The translations under genes were made by a program, and so were the position numbers. A stretch of DNA of 41,156 nucleotides. It comes from Verrucomicrobiota bacterium (lineage in GTDB: Bacteria > Verrucomicrobiota > Verrucomicrobiia > Opitutales > Opitutaceae). Numbering within the stretch: the stretch's first letter is position 1; the number at the start of each line of letters is the position of its first letter. The stretch spans positions 1 through 41,156 of the forward strand of contig JAPLTR010000432.1 of the NCBI GenBank assembly GCA_026398065.1, in the 5' to 3' direction. Below the pieces are notes generated by a model. The model worked only from the letters and a program-made list of their open reading frames with translations, was not told where the DNA came from and did not search any database. Positions 27,575-36,536 of this stretch are shown here, piece after piece.

Positions 27575-29047
27575 ATGAAACCCACCACCCTCCTCCTCGC
27601 CGCCTCGCTGGTCGCCAACGTCGCGCTCGTCGCCCTCGTCGCGACCCATTCCGCCGACCCGGCCCCGGCCAGCTCCGCCGCAATCGGCACCGCTTCCGGA
27701 AAACCCTCCGGGTCTGCCTCCGCCTCCTCCGACGCCCTGCGCGCCGCCCTCGCCTCCGGCGACACCGCCGCGCTCACCGCCGCCGGCCTCCCCGCCGACG
27801 TCGCCCGCGACCTCTCCCTCGGCCGCGCCTTCGCCCGCTATCAGCAGAAAATCTCCGCCGCCCGCACCGCCGGGGCCGGCGGCGACAACCGCTGGTGGCG
27901 CAACCGCACCTCCGCCCCGCGCACCCGCGAGGAGGAGCTCCTCGCCCGCCGCGAGCTCTCCGATGCCCTGATGGCCGCCTTCGGCGACGACCTCGGCCTC
28001 AGCGGCGCCGACGCCACCCAGTTCGCCTTCCTCTCCCCGGAGAAACGCAACGCCCTCCGCCGCATCACCCAGGACTACGACGAGATGATGGCCAAGTTCT
28101 CCGCTGGCGGCGTCCAGCTCGCTTCCGACAAGGAAAAGCTCCGCCTCCTCCGCGCCGAACGCGACCGCGACATCGCCGCCCTTCTCACCCCCGCCGAGCT
28201 TGCCGACTACGAGCTCCGCACCTCGCCCAGCGCAGCCACTGTCCGCGCCCGCTATGGCGACGCCCTCGCCAGCGAGGACGACTTCAAGAAGCTCTACGCC
28301 CTCCAAAAAGCCTACGACGAAAAATTCCCCGCCGACGCCCTCACCGGCCGCGTCACCCCCGAGACCCTCCGCGCCCGCACCGACGCCCAGGCCCAGTTGC
28401 AAAGCGACATCCGCGCCGCGCTCGGCGAAGACAAATATGCCGCCGTCCGCCGCGCCGCCGACCCCGAGCTCCGCACCCTCGACTCGCTCGTCAGCCGCGT
28501 CGGCCTGCCCGCCACGACCACCGACCGCGTCGCCACCTCGCGCGAAACCTACGCCGCCGAGTCCCAGCGCATCAACTCCGACACCTCCCTCTCGCCCACC
28601 GAACGCCGCGCGCAACTCCAGGCGCTCGGCACGAAGGCCAAATCCGAGCTCGCCACCACGCTCGGGGCCGAGGTCGCCGACGCCTACTCACCGCGCGCCT
28701 CGTGGCTCAACATGCTGCAGAGCGGCATCGCCTTCTCGACCACACCCACCGCCAGCTCCCCCGGCGGCCTCTCGCTCTCGGGCGCCACGCAAAGCGTCTA
28801 TCCGGTGATGCCCGCCGGCACCACCGCCGCCGGTGGCCCGCGCCAGGTAGTCAACTTTGTCAGCAGCACGACCGACTCGACGAACGCGCCCGTCGGTGGC
28901 GCGCTCTTCTCCGGCGGCAGCTCCGGCGAACCGACCAACCGCACCATGCAGGTCATCTCCGTCGGCAGCACGACCACCGCCGGCCCCAACCACCACGACG
29001 CCACGACGACCACCACCGTCGCCCCGGCCGCGACTCCGCCGAAATAA
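27575..29047 (+). CDS. Array paralog 1 (type D): membrane-anchored extracytoplasmic helix-rich protein of unknown function
   Basis: MKPTTLLLAASLVANVALVALV anchor; RDRDIAALLTPAELADYELRTSP; EDDFKKLYALQKAYDEKF; long Ser/Thr/Gly-rich tail. Confidence 0.85.
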   Translation: MKPTTLLLAASLVANVALVALVATHSADPAPASSAAIGTASGKPSGSASASSDALRAALASGDTAALTAAGLPADVARDLSLGRAFARYQQKISAARTAGAGGDNRWWRNRTSAPRTREEELLARRELSDALMAAFGDDLGLSGADATQFAFLSPEKRNALRRITQDYDEMMAKFSAGGVQLASDKEKLRLLRAERDRDIAALLTPAELADYELRTSPSAATVRARYGDALASEDDFKKLYALQKAYDEKFPADALTGRVTPETLRARTDAQAQLQSDIRAALGEDKYAAVRRAADPELRTLDSLVSRVGLPATTTDRVATSRETYAAESQRINSDTSLSPTERRAQLQALGTKAKSELATTLGAEVADAYSPRASWLNMLQSGIAFSTTPTASSPGGLSLSGATQSVYPVMPAGTTAAGGPRQVVNFVSSTTDSTNAPVGGALFSGGSSGEPTNRTMQVISVGSTTTAGPNHHDATTTTTVAPAATPPK

Positions 29048-29081
29048 CGCGCCGAGCGCCCCCGGTCGCTTGTTCTTGGAG

Positions 29082-29105
29082 ATCGGGAGCGGCCACGCTC
29101 CCGAT
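29082..29105. terminator. Bidirectional-type hairpin between convergent genes
   Basis: Perfect 10-bp stem ATCGGGAGCG-GCCA-CGCTCCCGAT. Confidence 0.65.
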
Positions 29106-29131
29106 TTCCACCGCCGCCCCCCCCGCTCTCC

Positions 29132-30097
29132 TCACTTCGCCGGCGGCTTGAACTGCAGCAGGATGTTCGCCGCCGTGATCAGCCCTCCGCCCACGAGCAG
29201 GTTCACTGTCGCCCGCTCGTTCGCGTAGGCGATCCCCACCCAGACCGAAAACAGCGCGGGCAGAAACAGCGCCATCAGCGACCCGAAGATCGGCTCGATG
29301 CAATAGACCAGCCCCGCCTCCGTCGCCGTGATCTTCGGCTGCCAGGTGTTCATGATCGTAAACGACCCCAGCGTACAAAACACCGTCAGCGTCAGCGTGA
29401 GGGCGAGCCAGCCCGGCGAGGTCCACGGCGTGGTCAGCGCCGCCAGGTCCGGCGCCGTCGCCCCCGCGAGCGCCGCGAAGATCAGCGCCTCCGTCACAAA
29501 CATCACGAGCGTCAGCCGCTCCGGCCGGTTCGCCGCAAACTCCTTTTTCTCCAGCCACAGGATCTGGCCCATGAAGAACAGCGACGCGAGGAGCGTCTCC
29601 CATTCGCCGCGCCCAAACTTCATCGTCCGCCAGTCAAACTGCCCGAGGATCGCCACGCCCGCCAGCACCAGCGCGCAGCACCCCCACACGATCCAGCCCG
29701 GATTCCGCCGCAGCCGGATCGCCACATAGACCGGGATCAGGATGGCGTAGAGCTGCGTGAGAAACGCCGAGGTGCTCGCCGCCGTGAACTGCAGGGCGTC
29801 GTTCTGCAGCAGCATGCCCGCCGAGGAGAAGAGCCCGATGATGACGCCCTGCTTCAGCTCGCCCCGCGACACCTGCCAGAAACTCCGCGGCCGCAGCGCC
29901 ATCAGCACCGCCGAGGCGAGCAGGAAGCGCGGCGCCACCGTGTAGATCGCCGAAAACCACGTCCCCGCCTGCGGCACCAGCACGCCGTGCAGCAGCGCGA
30001 TCGCCTTCACCACCGGAAAACTCAGCCCCCAGAAAAAGTTCGCGAGCAGGAGCATGAGCAGGGCCTGCGGTCGTTGCGGATGATGGACGTCGGACAT
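29132..30097 (-). CDS. EamA/DMT-family transporter
   Basis: MSDVHHPQRPQALLMLLLANFFWGLSFPVVKAIALLHG...; C-terminal AGLVYCIEPIFGSLMALFLPALFSVWVGI. An alternative start at 30121 is possible. Confidence 0.9.
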   Translation of the reverse strand: MSDVHHPQRPQALLMLLLANFFWGLSFPVVKAIALLHGVLVPQAGTWFSAIYTVAPRFLLASAVLMALRPRSFWQVSRGELKQGVIIGLFSSAGMLLQNDALQFTAASTSAFLTQLYAILIPVYVAIRLRRNPGWIVWGCCALVLAGVAILGQFDWRTMKFGRGEWETLLASLFFMGQILWLEKKEFAANRPERLTLVMFVTEALIFAALAGATAPDLAALTTPWTSPGWLALTLTLTVFCTLGSFTIMNTWQPKITATEAGLVYCIEPIFGSLMALFLPALFSVWVGIAYANERATVNLLVGGGLITAANILLQFKPPAK

Positions 30098-30235
30098 CGC
30101 GGAAGGGAAACCCGTCAGCATGCCCGACCGCCGCGCCGCACCGCCACCTAAAACCGATGACAGGCTTTGGGCGTGCGCCCGCCGGGGGTTTGGGCTGCAC
30201 TCCCCCTCGCCCTTCGGCCCCGCCCCCGCGCCGCC

Positions 30236-31558
30236 ATGCGTCCCTCCCCCCTGCTCATCGCGCTTTCGCTGGCGGTCAACACCGCCCTGCTCGGCGCGCT
30301 CACCTGGCGCCCCTCGCTCGCCCCGCCGGCCTTCCGCGAGTTCTTCTCCCGCTCACCCTCCGCCGAATCCCTTGCCGCCGAGGCCCGTGCCCGCGATTTG
30401 GCCGCCGCCCAGGCCGCCGCCGACTCCGCCGCCCGCGCCGCAGCCGCGAACGCCCAACTCTGGTCCGCCCTCCAGTCCGACGATCCTCGCACGCTCATCG
30501 CGCGCCTCCGCGCCGCCGGCTTTCCGCCCACGGTCGTGCGCTTCGCCGTCGATGCCCAGCTCACCGCCCGGCTCAACGCCCGGTTCCGGCAACACCTCCG
30601 TGGTGTGCCGGAGCGGCCCTATTGGAAGCTCGACGCGTTCGCGGGCAGTCCCTTCACCGGCCCTTCCCTCTGGCTGGAGTACGACAAATTCTATCGCGCC
30701 TACAGCCAGCAGAAACGGGAGGCCCTGACCGACGACTGGCTGGCCGGCGCCGGCGAGGCCAGCCCCGAGCAGCGCCGCCGCTACGGCGATCTGCCCAAGG
30801 CCAAGATCGACCTCATCGAACGGATCAACGCCGACTATGACGAGATGTCCGCCCGGGTGCGCGAGTCCATGCAGGGCATCGCGCTCATCGAAGACCGCAA
30901 AAAATTCGATCTCCTCAACCGCGAGCGCCGCGCCGATCTCGCCGCCGCCCTCACGCCCGAGGAATTGGAAAACTATGACATGCGCAACTCCTCCGTCGCC
31001 TTCGGCCGGACGAACGCCCTCACGCTCATGGATGCCACGGAGGCGGAGTTCCGCGCCATCTATTTCGCGCAAAAAACCATGGACGACCGCCTGCGCCTGG
31101 AGCGTGCCTCCACCGGCGATCTCTCCCCCGCCACACGCACCGCCGCCCAGGACCAGTTCACCCAAGAGCTCCGCACCGCCCTCGGCGAGGCCCGCTACGC
31201 TGACTACCAGCGCTCCTCCAGCGGCGAGTTCCAGCAGCTCCACCGTCTCTCCCAGCGCGAGAATCTCCCCGTGGACACCGCGCTGCGCGCCTTCGCCCTC
31301 CGCGACCGCGTCTCCGCCGAGTCGACCCGCATCGTCAACGACCCCGCGCAGACTTCCGACCAAAAGCGCGCGGCCCTTCAGGTCCTCGCACAAAACACCC
31401 GCGCCCAGTTGCTCGCCTCCCTCGGCTCCACCGTCGGCCCCGCCTACCTTGAAACCGCGAACCGCTGGCTGATCCCCGTCGAACGCGGCAACGCCGTGAC
31501 CTTCGGCTTCGACAACGCCCGAAAGCTCCAGCCCATCCCCGGCTCGCCCACACCCTGA
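30236..31558 (+). CDS. Array paralog 2 (type A1)
   Basis: MRPSPLLIALSLAVNTALLGALTW anchor; TLIARLRAAGFPPTVVRFAV; RPYWK; RRADLAAALTPEELENYDMRNSS; DATEAEFRAIYFAQKTMDDRL. Confidence 0.85.
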   Translation: MRPSPLLIALSLAVNTALLGALTWRPSLAPPAFREFFSRSPSAESLAAEARARDLAAAQAAADSAARAAAANAQLWSALQSDDPRTLIARLRAAGFPPTVVRFAVDAQLTARLNARFRQHLRGVPERPYWKLDAFAGSPFTGPSLWLEYDKFYRAYSQQKREALTDDWLAGAGEASPEQRRRYGDLPKAKIDLIERINADYDEMSARVRESMQGIALIEDRKKFDLLNRERRADLAAALTPEELENYDMRNSSVAFGRTNALTLMDATEAEFRAIYFAQKTMDDRLRLERASTGDLSPATRTAAQDQFTQELRTALGEARYADYQRSSSGEFQQLHRLSQRENLPVDTALRAFALRDRVSAESTRIVNDPAQTSDQKRAALQVLAQNTRAQLLASLGSTVGPAYLETANRWLIPVERGNAVTFGFDNARKLQPIPGSPTP

Positions 31559-31570
31559 GCGCCGACCACG

Positions 31571-32785
31571 ATGAAACCGTTCTGGCCCGCCCTCTTCCTC
31601 GGCTCGCTCGCGCTGAACGCCGCGCTCATCCTCCTCTTCCTCGTCGGCGCCGCCTCCTCCACCTCGGACTCCGACGCACTCACGGCTTCCGCCTCCGTCG
31701 TCACGACCCCGAAGTCCGTCGCCGCCACGCCGGTCGTCGATTCCAGCGTGTGGCCGCGTCTCCAGGTGGCCGAAGGCGATTTCCCCGGCCTCATCGCCCG
31801 CCTCCGCGCCGCGGGCTTCCCCCCGACGGTGATCCGCGGCATCGTCACCGGCCTCGTTCAGGAAAAATTCGCCGCGCGCCGCAAGGCGCTCGATCCCGGA
31901 CTCGGCACCCGCCCGTTCTGGAAAAACGACCGGCCACCCGACCCCAGTATCCTGCTCGCCCTCCACCAGTTGAACCGCGAGCAAGTGCGCACGATCCGCG
32001 AACTGCTCGGCCCCGAGACCGAGGAGGAAGAGGACCCCGTCATGACCGCGTCCCGCCAGCGCCAGCTCGGTTTCCTGCCGCCGGAGCGCGCCGCGTCGGT
32101 CCGCGCGATCACCGAGCGCTACGAGCAACTCCGCGAGGATCTCCGCAACCCCGCCGGTCAGCTCCCCGCCGACCGCGCGCGTCAGGCCGAACTCGGCCGG
32201 GAAGAGCGCGCCGCCCTTGCTCAAGTGCTCTCGCCACGCGAGCTGGAGGAGTACGATCTCCGCAGCAGCGACACCGCCAACAATCTCCGCTACCAGCTCA
32301 CCCAGTTCGATGCCACCGAAAGCGAGTTCGTCGCCCTCTTCCGCCTGCAACGCCCCTTCGATGAAAAGTTCAACGGACTCCCGTTCATGCCGTCAGAGGA
32401 GCAGGCGCAGCAGCGCACCGATGCGGAGAAACTCCTGAACGAGCAGATCAAAGCCACCCTCGGCCCCGACCGTTACGCCGACTACGAACGCTCCACGGAC
32501 TACAACTACCGCCGCACCGCCCAGCTCGTCGCCCGCCTCGATCTCCCGCCCGCCGCCGCGCCGCAGGTATGGTCCGTGCAGAAAGACATCCAGCGGCGCG
32601 CTGAACCCGTGTCCGCCGATCCCCGGCTGTCCGAGACCCAGCGCGCCACCCAGCTCGCCGCGCTGATCTCCGAAGCCACCGACCGCCTCACCGCCACGCT
32701 CGGCCCCCGCGGCTTCGCCGAGTATCAGCGCAACGGCGGCACCTGGCTCCGCGAACTCGCCCCACCTCCTCCACCGAAGCCTTAG
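31571..32785 (+). CDS. Array paralog 3 (type B1)
   Basis: MKPFWPALFLGSLALNAALILLFLV anchor; GLIARLRAAGFPPTVIRGIV; RPFWK; ERAALAQVLSPRELEEYDLRSSD; DATESEFVALFRLQRPFDEKF; Pro-rich end. Confidence 0.85.
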   Translation: MKPFWPALFLGSLALNAALILLFLVGAASSTSDSDALTASASVVTTPKSVAATPVVDSSVWPRLQVAEGDFPGLIARLRAAGFPPTVIRGIVTGLVQEKFAARRKALDPGLGTRPFWKNDRPPDPSILLALHQLNREQVRTIRELLGPETEEEEDPVMTASRQRQLGFLPPERAASVRAITERYEQLREDLRNPAGQLPADRARQAELGREERAALAQVLSPRELEEYDLRSSDTANNLRYQLTQFDATESEFVALFRLQRPFDEKFNGLPFMPSEEQAQQRTDAEKLLNEQIKATLGPDRYADYERSTDYNYRRTAQLVARLDLPPAAAPQVWSVQKDIQRRAEPVSADPRLSETQRATQLAALISEATDRLTATLGPRGFAEYQRNGGTWLRELAPPPPPKP

Positions 32786-33036
32786 GGGCCGTTTTACACC
32801 CCCCCCAGCCCGGCCCCGGCCGGCTCTCGCCGATTCGTCGCCCCCCTGCTCGCCGCCGCTCTCCGTCGCCGTCTCGCCGGACACCCATTCGCGGACGCTC
32901 CGCCGCCCTCACGGACGCCCTCGACTCGGTTGCGTTCCGGCAAAACCCGTATGTTCTTTTAATCAACTTTTAGATTGCTTTTTATCAAAAACGCCCGCAC
33001 CTTCAAACCTGCCCTCCACCCGCACCCGCCGACGCC

Positions 33037-33060
33037 CCCGGCATCGCTCCCGATGCCGGG
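33037..33060. repeat. Perfect hairpin
   Basis: CCCGGCATCG-CTCC-CGATGCCGGG. Confidence 0.7.
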
Positions 33061-33119
33061 ACTTGCTCCTGCCCGGACAAAACCCATCCACCCTCCGCCT
33101 CATCCGACCGCCCCCGGGA

Positions 33120-33179
33120 AAATCCAACCAAATCCAAGTAAATCCAACCAGATCGCACCCCATCCAACCACCTCGCACC
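33120..33179. repeat. Phased 10-bp repeat cluster 1 (6 units)
   Basis: aaatccaacc|aaatccaagt|aaatccaacc|agatcgcacc|ccatccaacc|acctcgcacc. Confidence 0.85.
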
Positions 33180-33334
33180 TCCCGCCCTTCCCCCGACCAT
33201 GCAGACGCTCGCCGCCCTCCGAACGGTGGGAGGGGCTTTACGCCCCGACCTTTCGCGCGCGCTCCTCCGCCCCCATCCGCACCATCCGCGGGAAACCTTC
33301 GCTCCCTCCCCCTTCATCCGACCGACCTCAGGGC

Positions 33335-33394
33335 AAATCCAACCAAATCCAAGTAAATCCAACCTGATCGCACCCCATCCAACCTCCTCGCACC
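33335..33394. repeat. Phased 10-bp repeat cluster 2 (6 units)
   Basis: aaatccaacc|aaatccaagt|aaatccaacc|tgatcgcacc|ccatccaacc|tcctcgcacc. Confidence 0.85.
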
Positions 33395-33503
33395 TCCCCC
33401 TCCTTTCCCGCGGATCATGCGACGCTCGCCGCCCTCCGAACTGTGGGAGGGGCTTTATGCCCTGACTTTTCGCACCAGCTCCTCCGATCCGCTCCATCCG
33501 CCC

Positions 33504-33543
33504 ACTTCCAAGTGAATCCAACCAAATCCAACCTCATCGCACC
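33504..33543. repeat. Phased 10-bp repeat cluster 3 (4 units, degenerate)
   Basis: acttccaagt|gaatccaacc|aaatccaacc|tcatcgcacc. Confidence 0.75.
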
Positions 33544-33667
33544 TCCCGGCTCTCCCGCCTGATCACGCGGCCGCTCGCGGCGCTCTCCCCCTCCTCATCC
33601 GCACCCTCCCGCGCCATCGGCGGGAAACCTTCGCCCCCTCCCCGCTTCATCCGACCGAACCCCCGGC

Positions 33668-33717
33668 AAATCCAACCAAATCCAAGTAAATCCAACCAGA
33701 TCGCACCTGATCCAACT
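33668..33717. repeat. Phased 10-bp repeat cluster 4 (5 units)
   Basis: aaatccaacc|aaatccaagt|aaatccaacc|agatcgcacc|tgatccaact. Confidence 0.8.
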
Positions 33718-34005
33718 TCCCTGCCGCGCCTATATCATCTCGCCCGCAGTCTCTTTCCGTCCCGGCATGACACTTTTCCCTTATGCCGCGGTCTCCCTTC
33801 GACATTGCCCCCGGTATAGCATTAAGAAACCGATCCGTCGCGCGTTGTCGTTTATTATCCCCCCTGCCGCCATGAAGCTGTTCCCGCTTGTCCTCGTCGG
33901 CTGCCCTGCCGTCAACGCCGGGCCCGCCGCCGCCCCGCCGCCGCCCACCAGGTAGTCATCTCGTCCCACCCCACGACTGCCTCGCCCCCTCCGCTCCCTT
34001 TCCCC

Positions 34006-35325
34006 ATGTCGCTGCCCAAGGTCCTGCTCGCCGCCTCCGGCGCCGCGAATCTCGCGTGCGCCGTTGCGCTCGCCTTCCGGCCCTCGCTCGCGCCCCCGGC
34101 CGTCCGCGACTTCCTTCACCTGCACGACACCACGGCCGAAGCCCGGCTCGCCGCCGAAACCCGCCAGCGCGAGGCAGCCGCCGCGAAAACCTCCGCCGCC
34201 CAGGCCGCCGCCCGCCGCGCGCTGCTCTGGTCCGCCCTCGACTCCGCCGATCTCAAGACGCTCGTCGCCCATTTGCGCGCCGCCGGTTTCTCCCCCATCC
34301 ATATCCGCGCCGTCGTCAGCGCCCGCATCGAAGCCCGGTTCGCCGCCCGCCGCCAGGAGATCGCCGGCACCGTCACCGACACTCCCTATTGGAAACCGGA
34401 GCCTCTGGGGTGGAACAACAACGCCAGGTTCTACGAAGAGATGAACCAGCTCTTCCGCGAGCGGGCCGCCGCCCTGCGCGACGTGCTCGGCGACGATTTC
34501 TTTGCCGAATCCGCCGCCGAGGCCACCGCGGAGCAGCGCCGCCGGTTCGGCGATCTGCCCACGGCCAAGATCGCACTCGTCCAGCGGGTCGAGGACGACT
34601 ATGCCGAGATGATCTCGCAGATCCGCGCCGGCATGCAGGGCATCACCCTCCCGGAAGACCGCGAAAAGCTCGCCCTCCTCGAACGCGAAAAACGCGCCGA
34701 CCTCGCCGCCCTCCTTTCGCCCGAGGAACTCCGCGACTACGAGATCCGCACCTCCACGATCGCCACCCGCCTCCGCCCGGCCCTGACCGTCATGGATGCC
34801 ACCGAGGCGGAGTTCCGCGCCATCTACGCCCTGCAGGAGCCGCTCGCCGACCGGCTCTATCCCGTCGGCGGCGTCAAGGGCGCGGCGATGTCGCGCGCCC
34901 GCAAGGAGGCGGAGGAGATCGTCGCCAACCAACTCGCCACTGTCCTCGGCCCGGCCCGCGCCGCCGATTTCGTGCGCGCCAGCAGTTCCGACTATCAGGA
35001 CCTCTACCGTCTCGCCCAACGCGAGAATCTCCCTTCGGACGCCGCCGCCCGCGCATTCGATCTCCGCAACGCCACCGCGGCCGAGGCCCGCCGGATCGCC
35101 GCCGACAAGGCCCTCGGCGACGACGAAAGGCGCGCCGCGGTCCAGGCCCTCGCGCAGACCGCGAAAGTCGGTCTGATCGCCGCCCTCGGCCCCAAGGCGG
35201 GCGACACCTACCTCAAGTCCGCCGACTGGCTTCGCCACATCGAGGGCGGCGGCACGGTCTCCTTCAACAACAACGGCGGAACGATGTTCTATTCGCTGCC
35301 CAAGCCCGCGACGCCCGGAAAATAA
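34006..35325 (+). CDS. Array paralog 4 (type A2)
   Basis: MSLPKVLLAASGAANLACAVALAF anchor; TLVAHLRAAGFSPIHIRAVV; TPYWK; KRADLAALLSPEELRDYEIRTST; DATEAEFRAIYALQEPLADRL. Confidence 0.85.
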   Translation: MSLPKVLLAASGAANLACAVALAFRPSLAPPAVRDFLHLHDTTAEARLAAETRQREAAAAKTSAAQAAARRALLWSALDSADLKTLVAHLRAAGFSPIHIRAVVSARIEARFAARRQEIAGTVTDTPYWKPEPLGWNNNARFYEEMNQLFRERAAALRDVLGDDFFAESAAEATAEQRRRFGDLPTAKIALVQRVEDDYAEMISQIRAGMQGITLPEDREKLALLEREKRADLAALLSPEELRDYEIRTSTIATRLRPALTVMDATEAEFRAIYALQEPLADRLYPVGGVKGAAMSRARKEAEEIVANQLATVLGPARAADFVRASSSDYQDLYRLAQRENLPSDAAARAFDLRNATAAEARRIAADKALGDDERRAAVQALAQTAKVGLIAALGPKAGDTYLKSADWLRHIEGGGTVSFNNNGGTMFYSLPKPATPGK

Positions 35326-35350
35326 CCCGCCGCCATTCCTGCCTCACGCC

Positions 35351-36517
35351 ATGTCGCGCTCCCTTTTTTCCCTCCTGGCGGTTTCGCTCGCGCTCAATCT
35401 CGCGTTTGCCGTCGTCTTTGGACTCGGAGTCCGCCCGCCGCCAGTGCCGACCGCAGCGATCGCTGTCACGCCGGACAAACCTTCGCCTCCCGCCCTTGCC
35501 GCCGACGTCTGGCCGGGCCTGAAAACCACCGATCTCCGCGCGCTCATCGCGCGGCTGCGCGAGGCCGGCTTCCCACCCGACATCATCCGCGCGCTCATCG
35601 CCGCCGAAGTCTCCGACTCGTTCGCCGCCCGGCGCAAAGCCCTCCAGCCCGACGCGACCCGCCACGCCTTTTGGAAAGAGGCCGCCCAAAACCCCGGGTC
35701 CGCCGCGGCCGCGCAGCGCCTCTATTGGGAAGAGCAGAAGATCCTCCGCGACCTGCTCGGCGAAAACTTCGATTCGACCGACCAGCTCTATCTCACCCAA
35801 CAGGGTGGCCGCCTCGATTTCCTGCCCAAGGAAAGAGCCGACGATATCCGCCGTATTCTCCGCCACTACCAGGAGAAAATCTCCGAAAGCTACCTCGCCG
35901 GCACCTATAACGAAACGGTCGCGGCCCTCCAGCGGGAGCAGCACGCCGAGATCGCCCGCCACCTCACGACGGAAGAGTTGTTCGACTACGATGTCCGCAA
36001 CAGCCCCGGCGCGCGCATGCTCCGCGCCGACCTCGCGACCCTCGCGCCCACGGAGGAGGAGTTTCGCGCCATCTACCGCCTGCGCCAGGCCTTCGACGCA
36101 CAGTATCTCAATCTAACCAGTGTGTTGCCCACCCCCGACCAGCAGCGCCAGCGCGCCGAGGCGGAGAAACTCGTCAACGCGCAGATCATGGCCGCCCTGC
36201 CCCCCGACCGCGCCGCGGAGTATGGGCGCTCCACCGACTACAACTACCGCCTGACCGGCCAGTTTGTCGCCCGCCTCCAGCTCCCGCCGGAGACCACGCT
36301 CAATCTCTGGACCGCGCGGCAGGAGTTCGAGAAACGTCTCGACGAAATCATGACCGCGCCCCCTGACCAGCGCGCCGGACTCTTCGCCACCGCGAGAACG
36401 GCCACCCTCGCCAAAGTTTCCACGCTCCTCGCCGGCCCCGGTCGTCTCGACACCTACAAGCTGTATGGCGGCAACTGGCTCCAAACCACCCTGCCTTCAC
36501 CGCGCCCCGCCCCGTGA
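35351..36517 (+). CDS. Array paralog 5 (type B2)
   Basis: MSRSLFSLLAVSLALNLAFAVVFGLG anchor; ALIARLREAGFPPDIIRALI; HAFWK; QHAEIARHLTTEELFDYDVRNSP; PTEEEFRAIYRLRQAFDAQY. Confidence 0.85.
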   Translation: MSRSLFSLLAVSLALNLAFAVVFGLGVRPPPVPTAAIAVTPDKPSPPALAADVWPGLKTTDLRALIARLREAGFPPDIIRALIAAEVSDSFAARRKALQPDATRHAFWKEAAQNPGSAAAAQRLYWEEQKILRDLLGENFDSTDQLYLTQQGGRLDFLPKERADDIRRILRHYQEKISESYLAGTYNETVAALQREQHAEIARHLTTEELFDYDVRNSPGARMLRADLATLAPTEEEFRAIYRLRQAFDAQYLNLTSVLPTPDQQRQRAEAEKLVNAQIMAALPPDRAAEYGRSTDYNYRLTGQFVARLQLPPETTLNLWTARQEFEKRLDEIMTAPPDQRAGLFATARTATLAKVSTLLAGPGRLDTYKLYGGNWLQTTLPSPRPAP

Positions 36518-36536
36518 TCCCCCTCCCGTCCCCGCC

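Noticed and set aside
33063-33356. 97 aa ORF over the repeat island (GKSNQIQVNPTRSHPIQP...)
   Set aside because: Repeat DNA translated; composition dominated by Pro/Arg/Ser, no conserved features, overlaps several alternative ORFs.
33120-33717. Phased repeats as a CRISPR array or plasmid-type iteron origin
   Set aside because: Units are contiguous 10-mers without spacers, and no cas or replication initiator genes are nearby.
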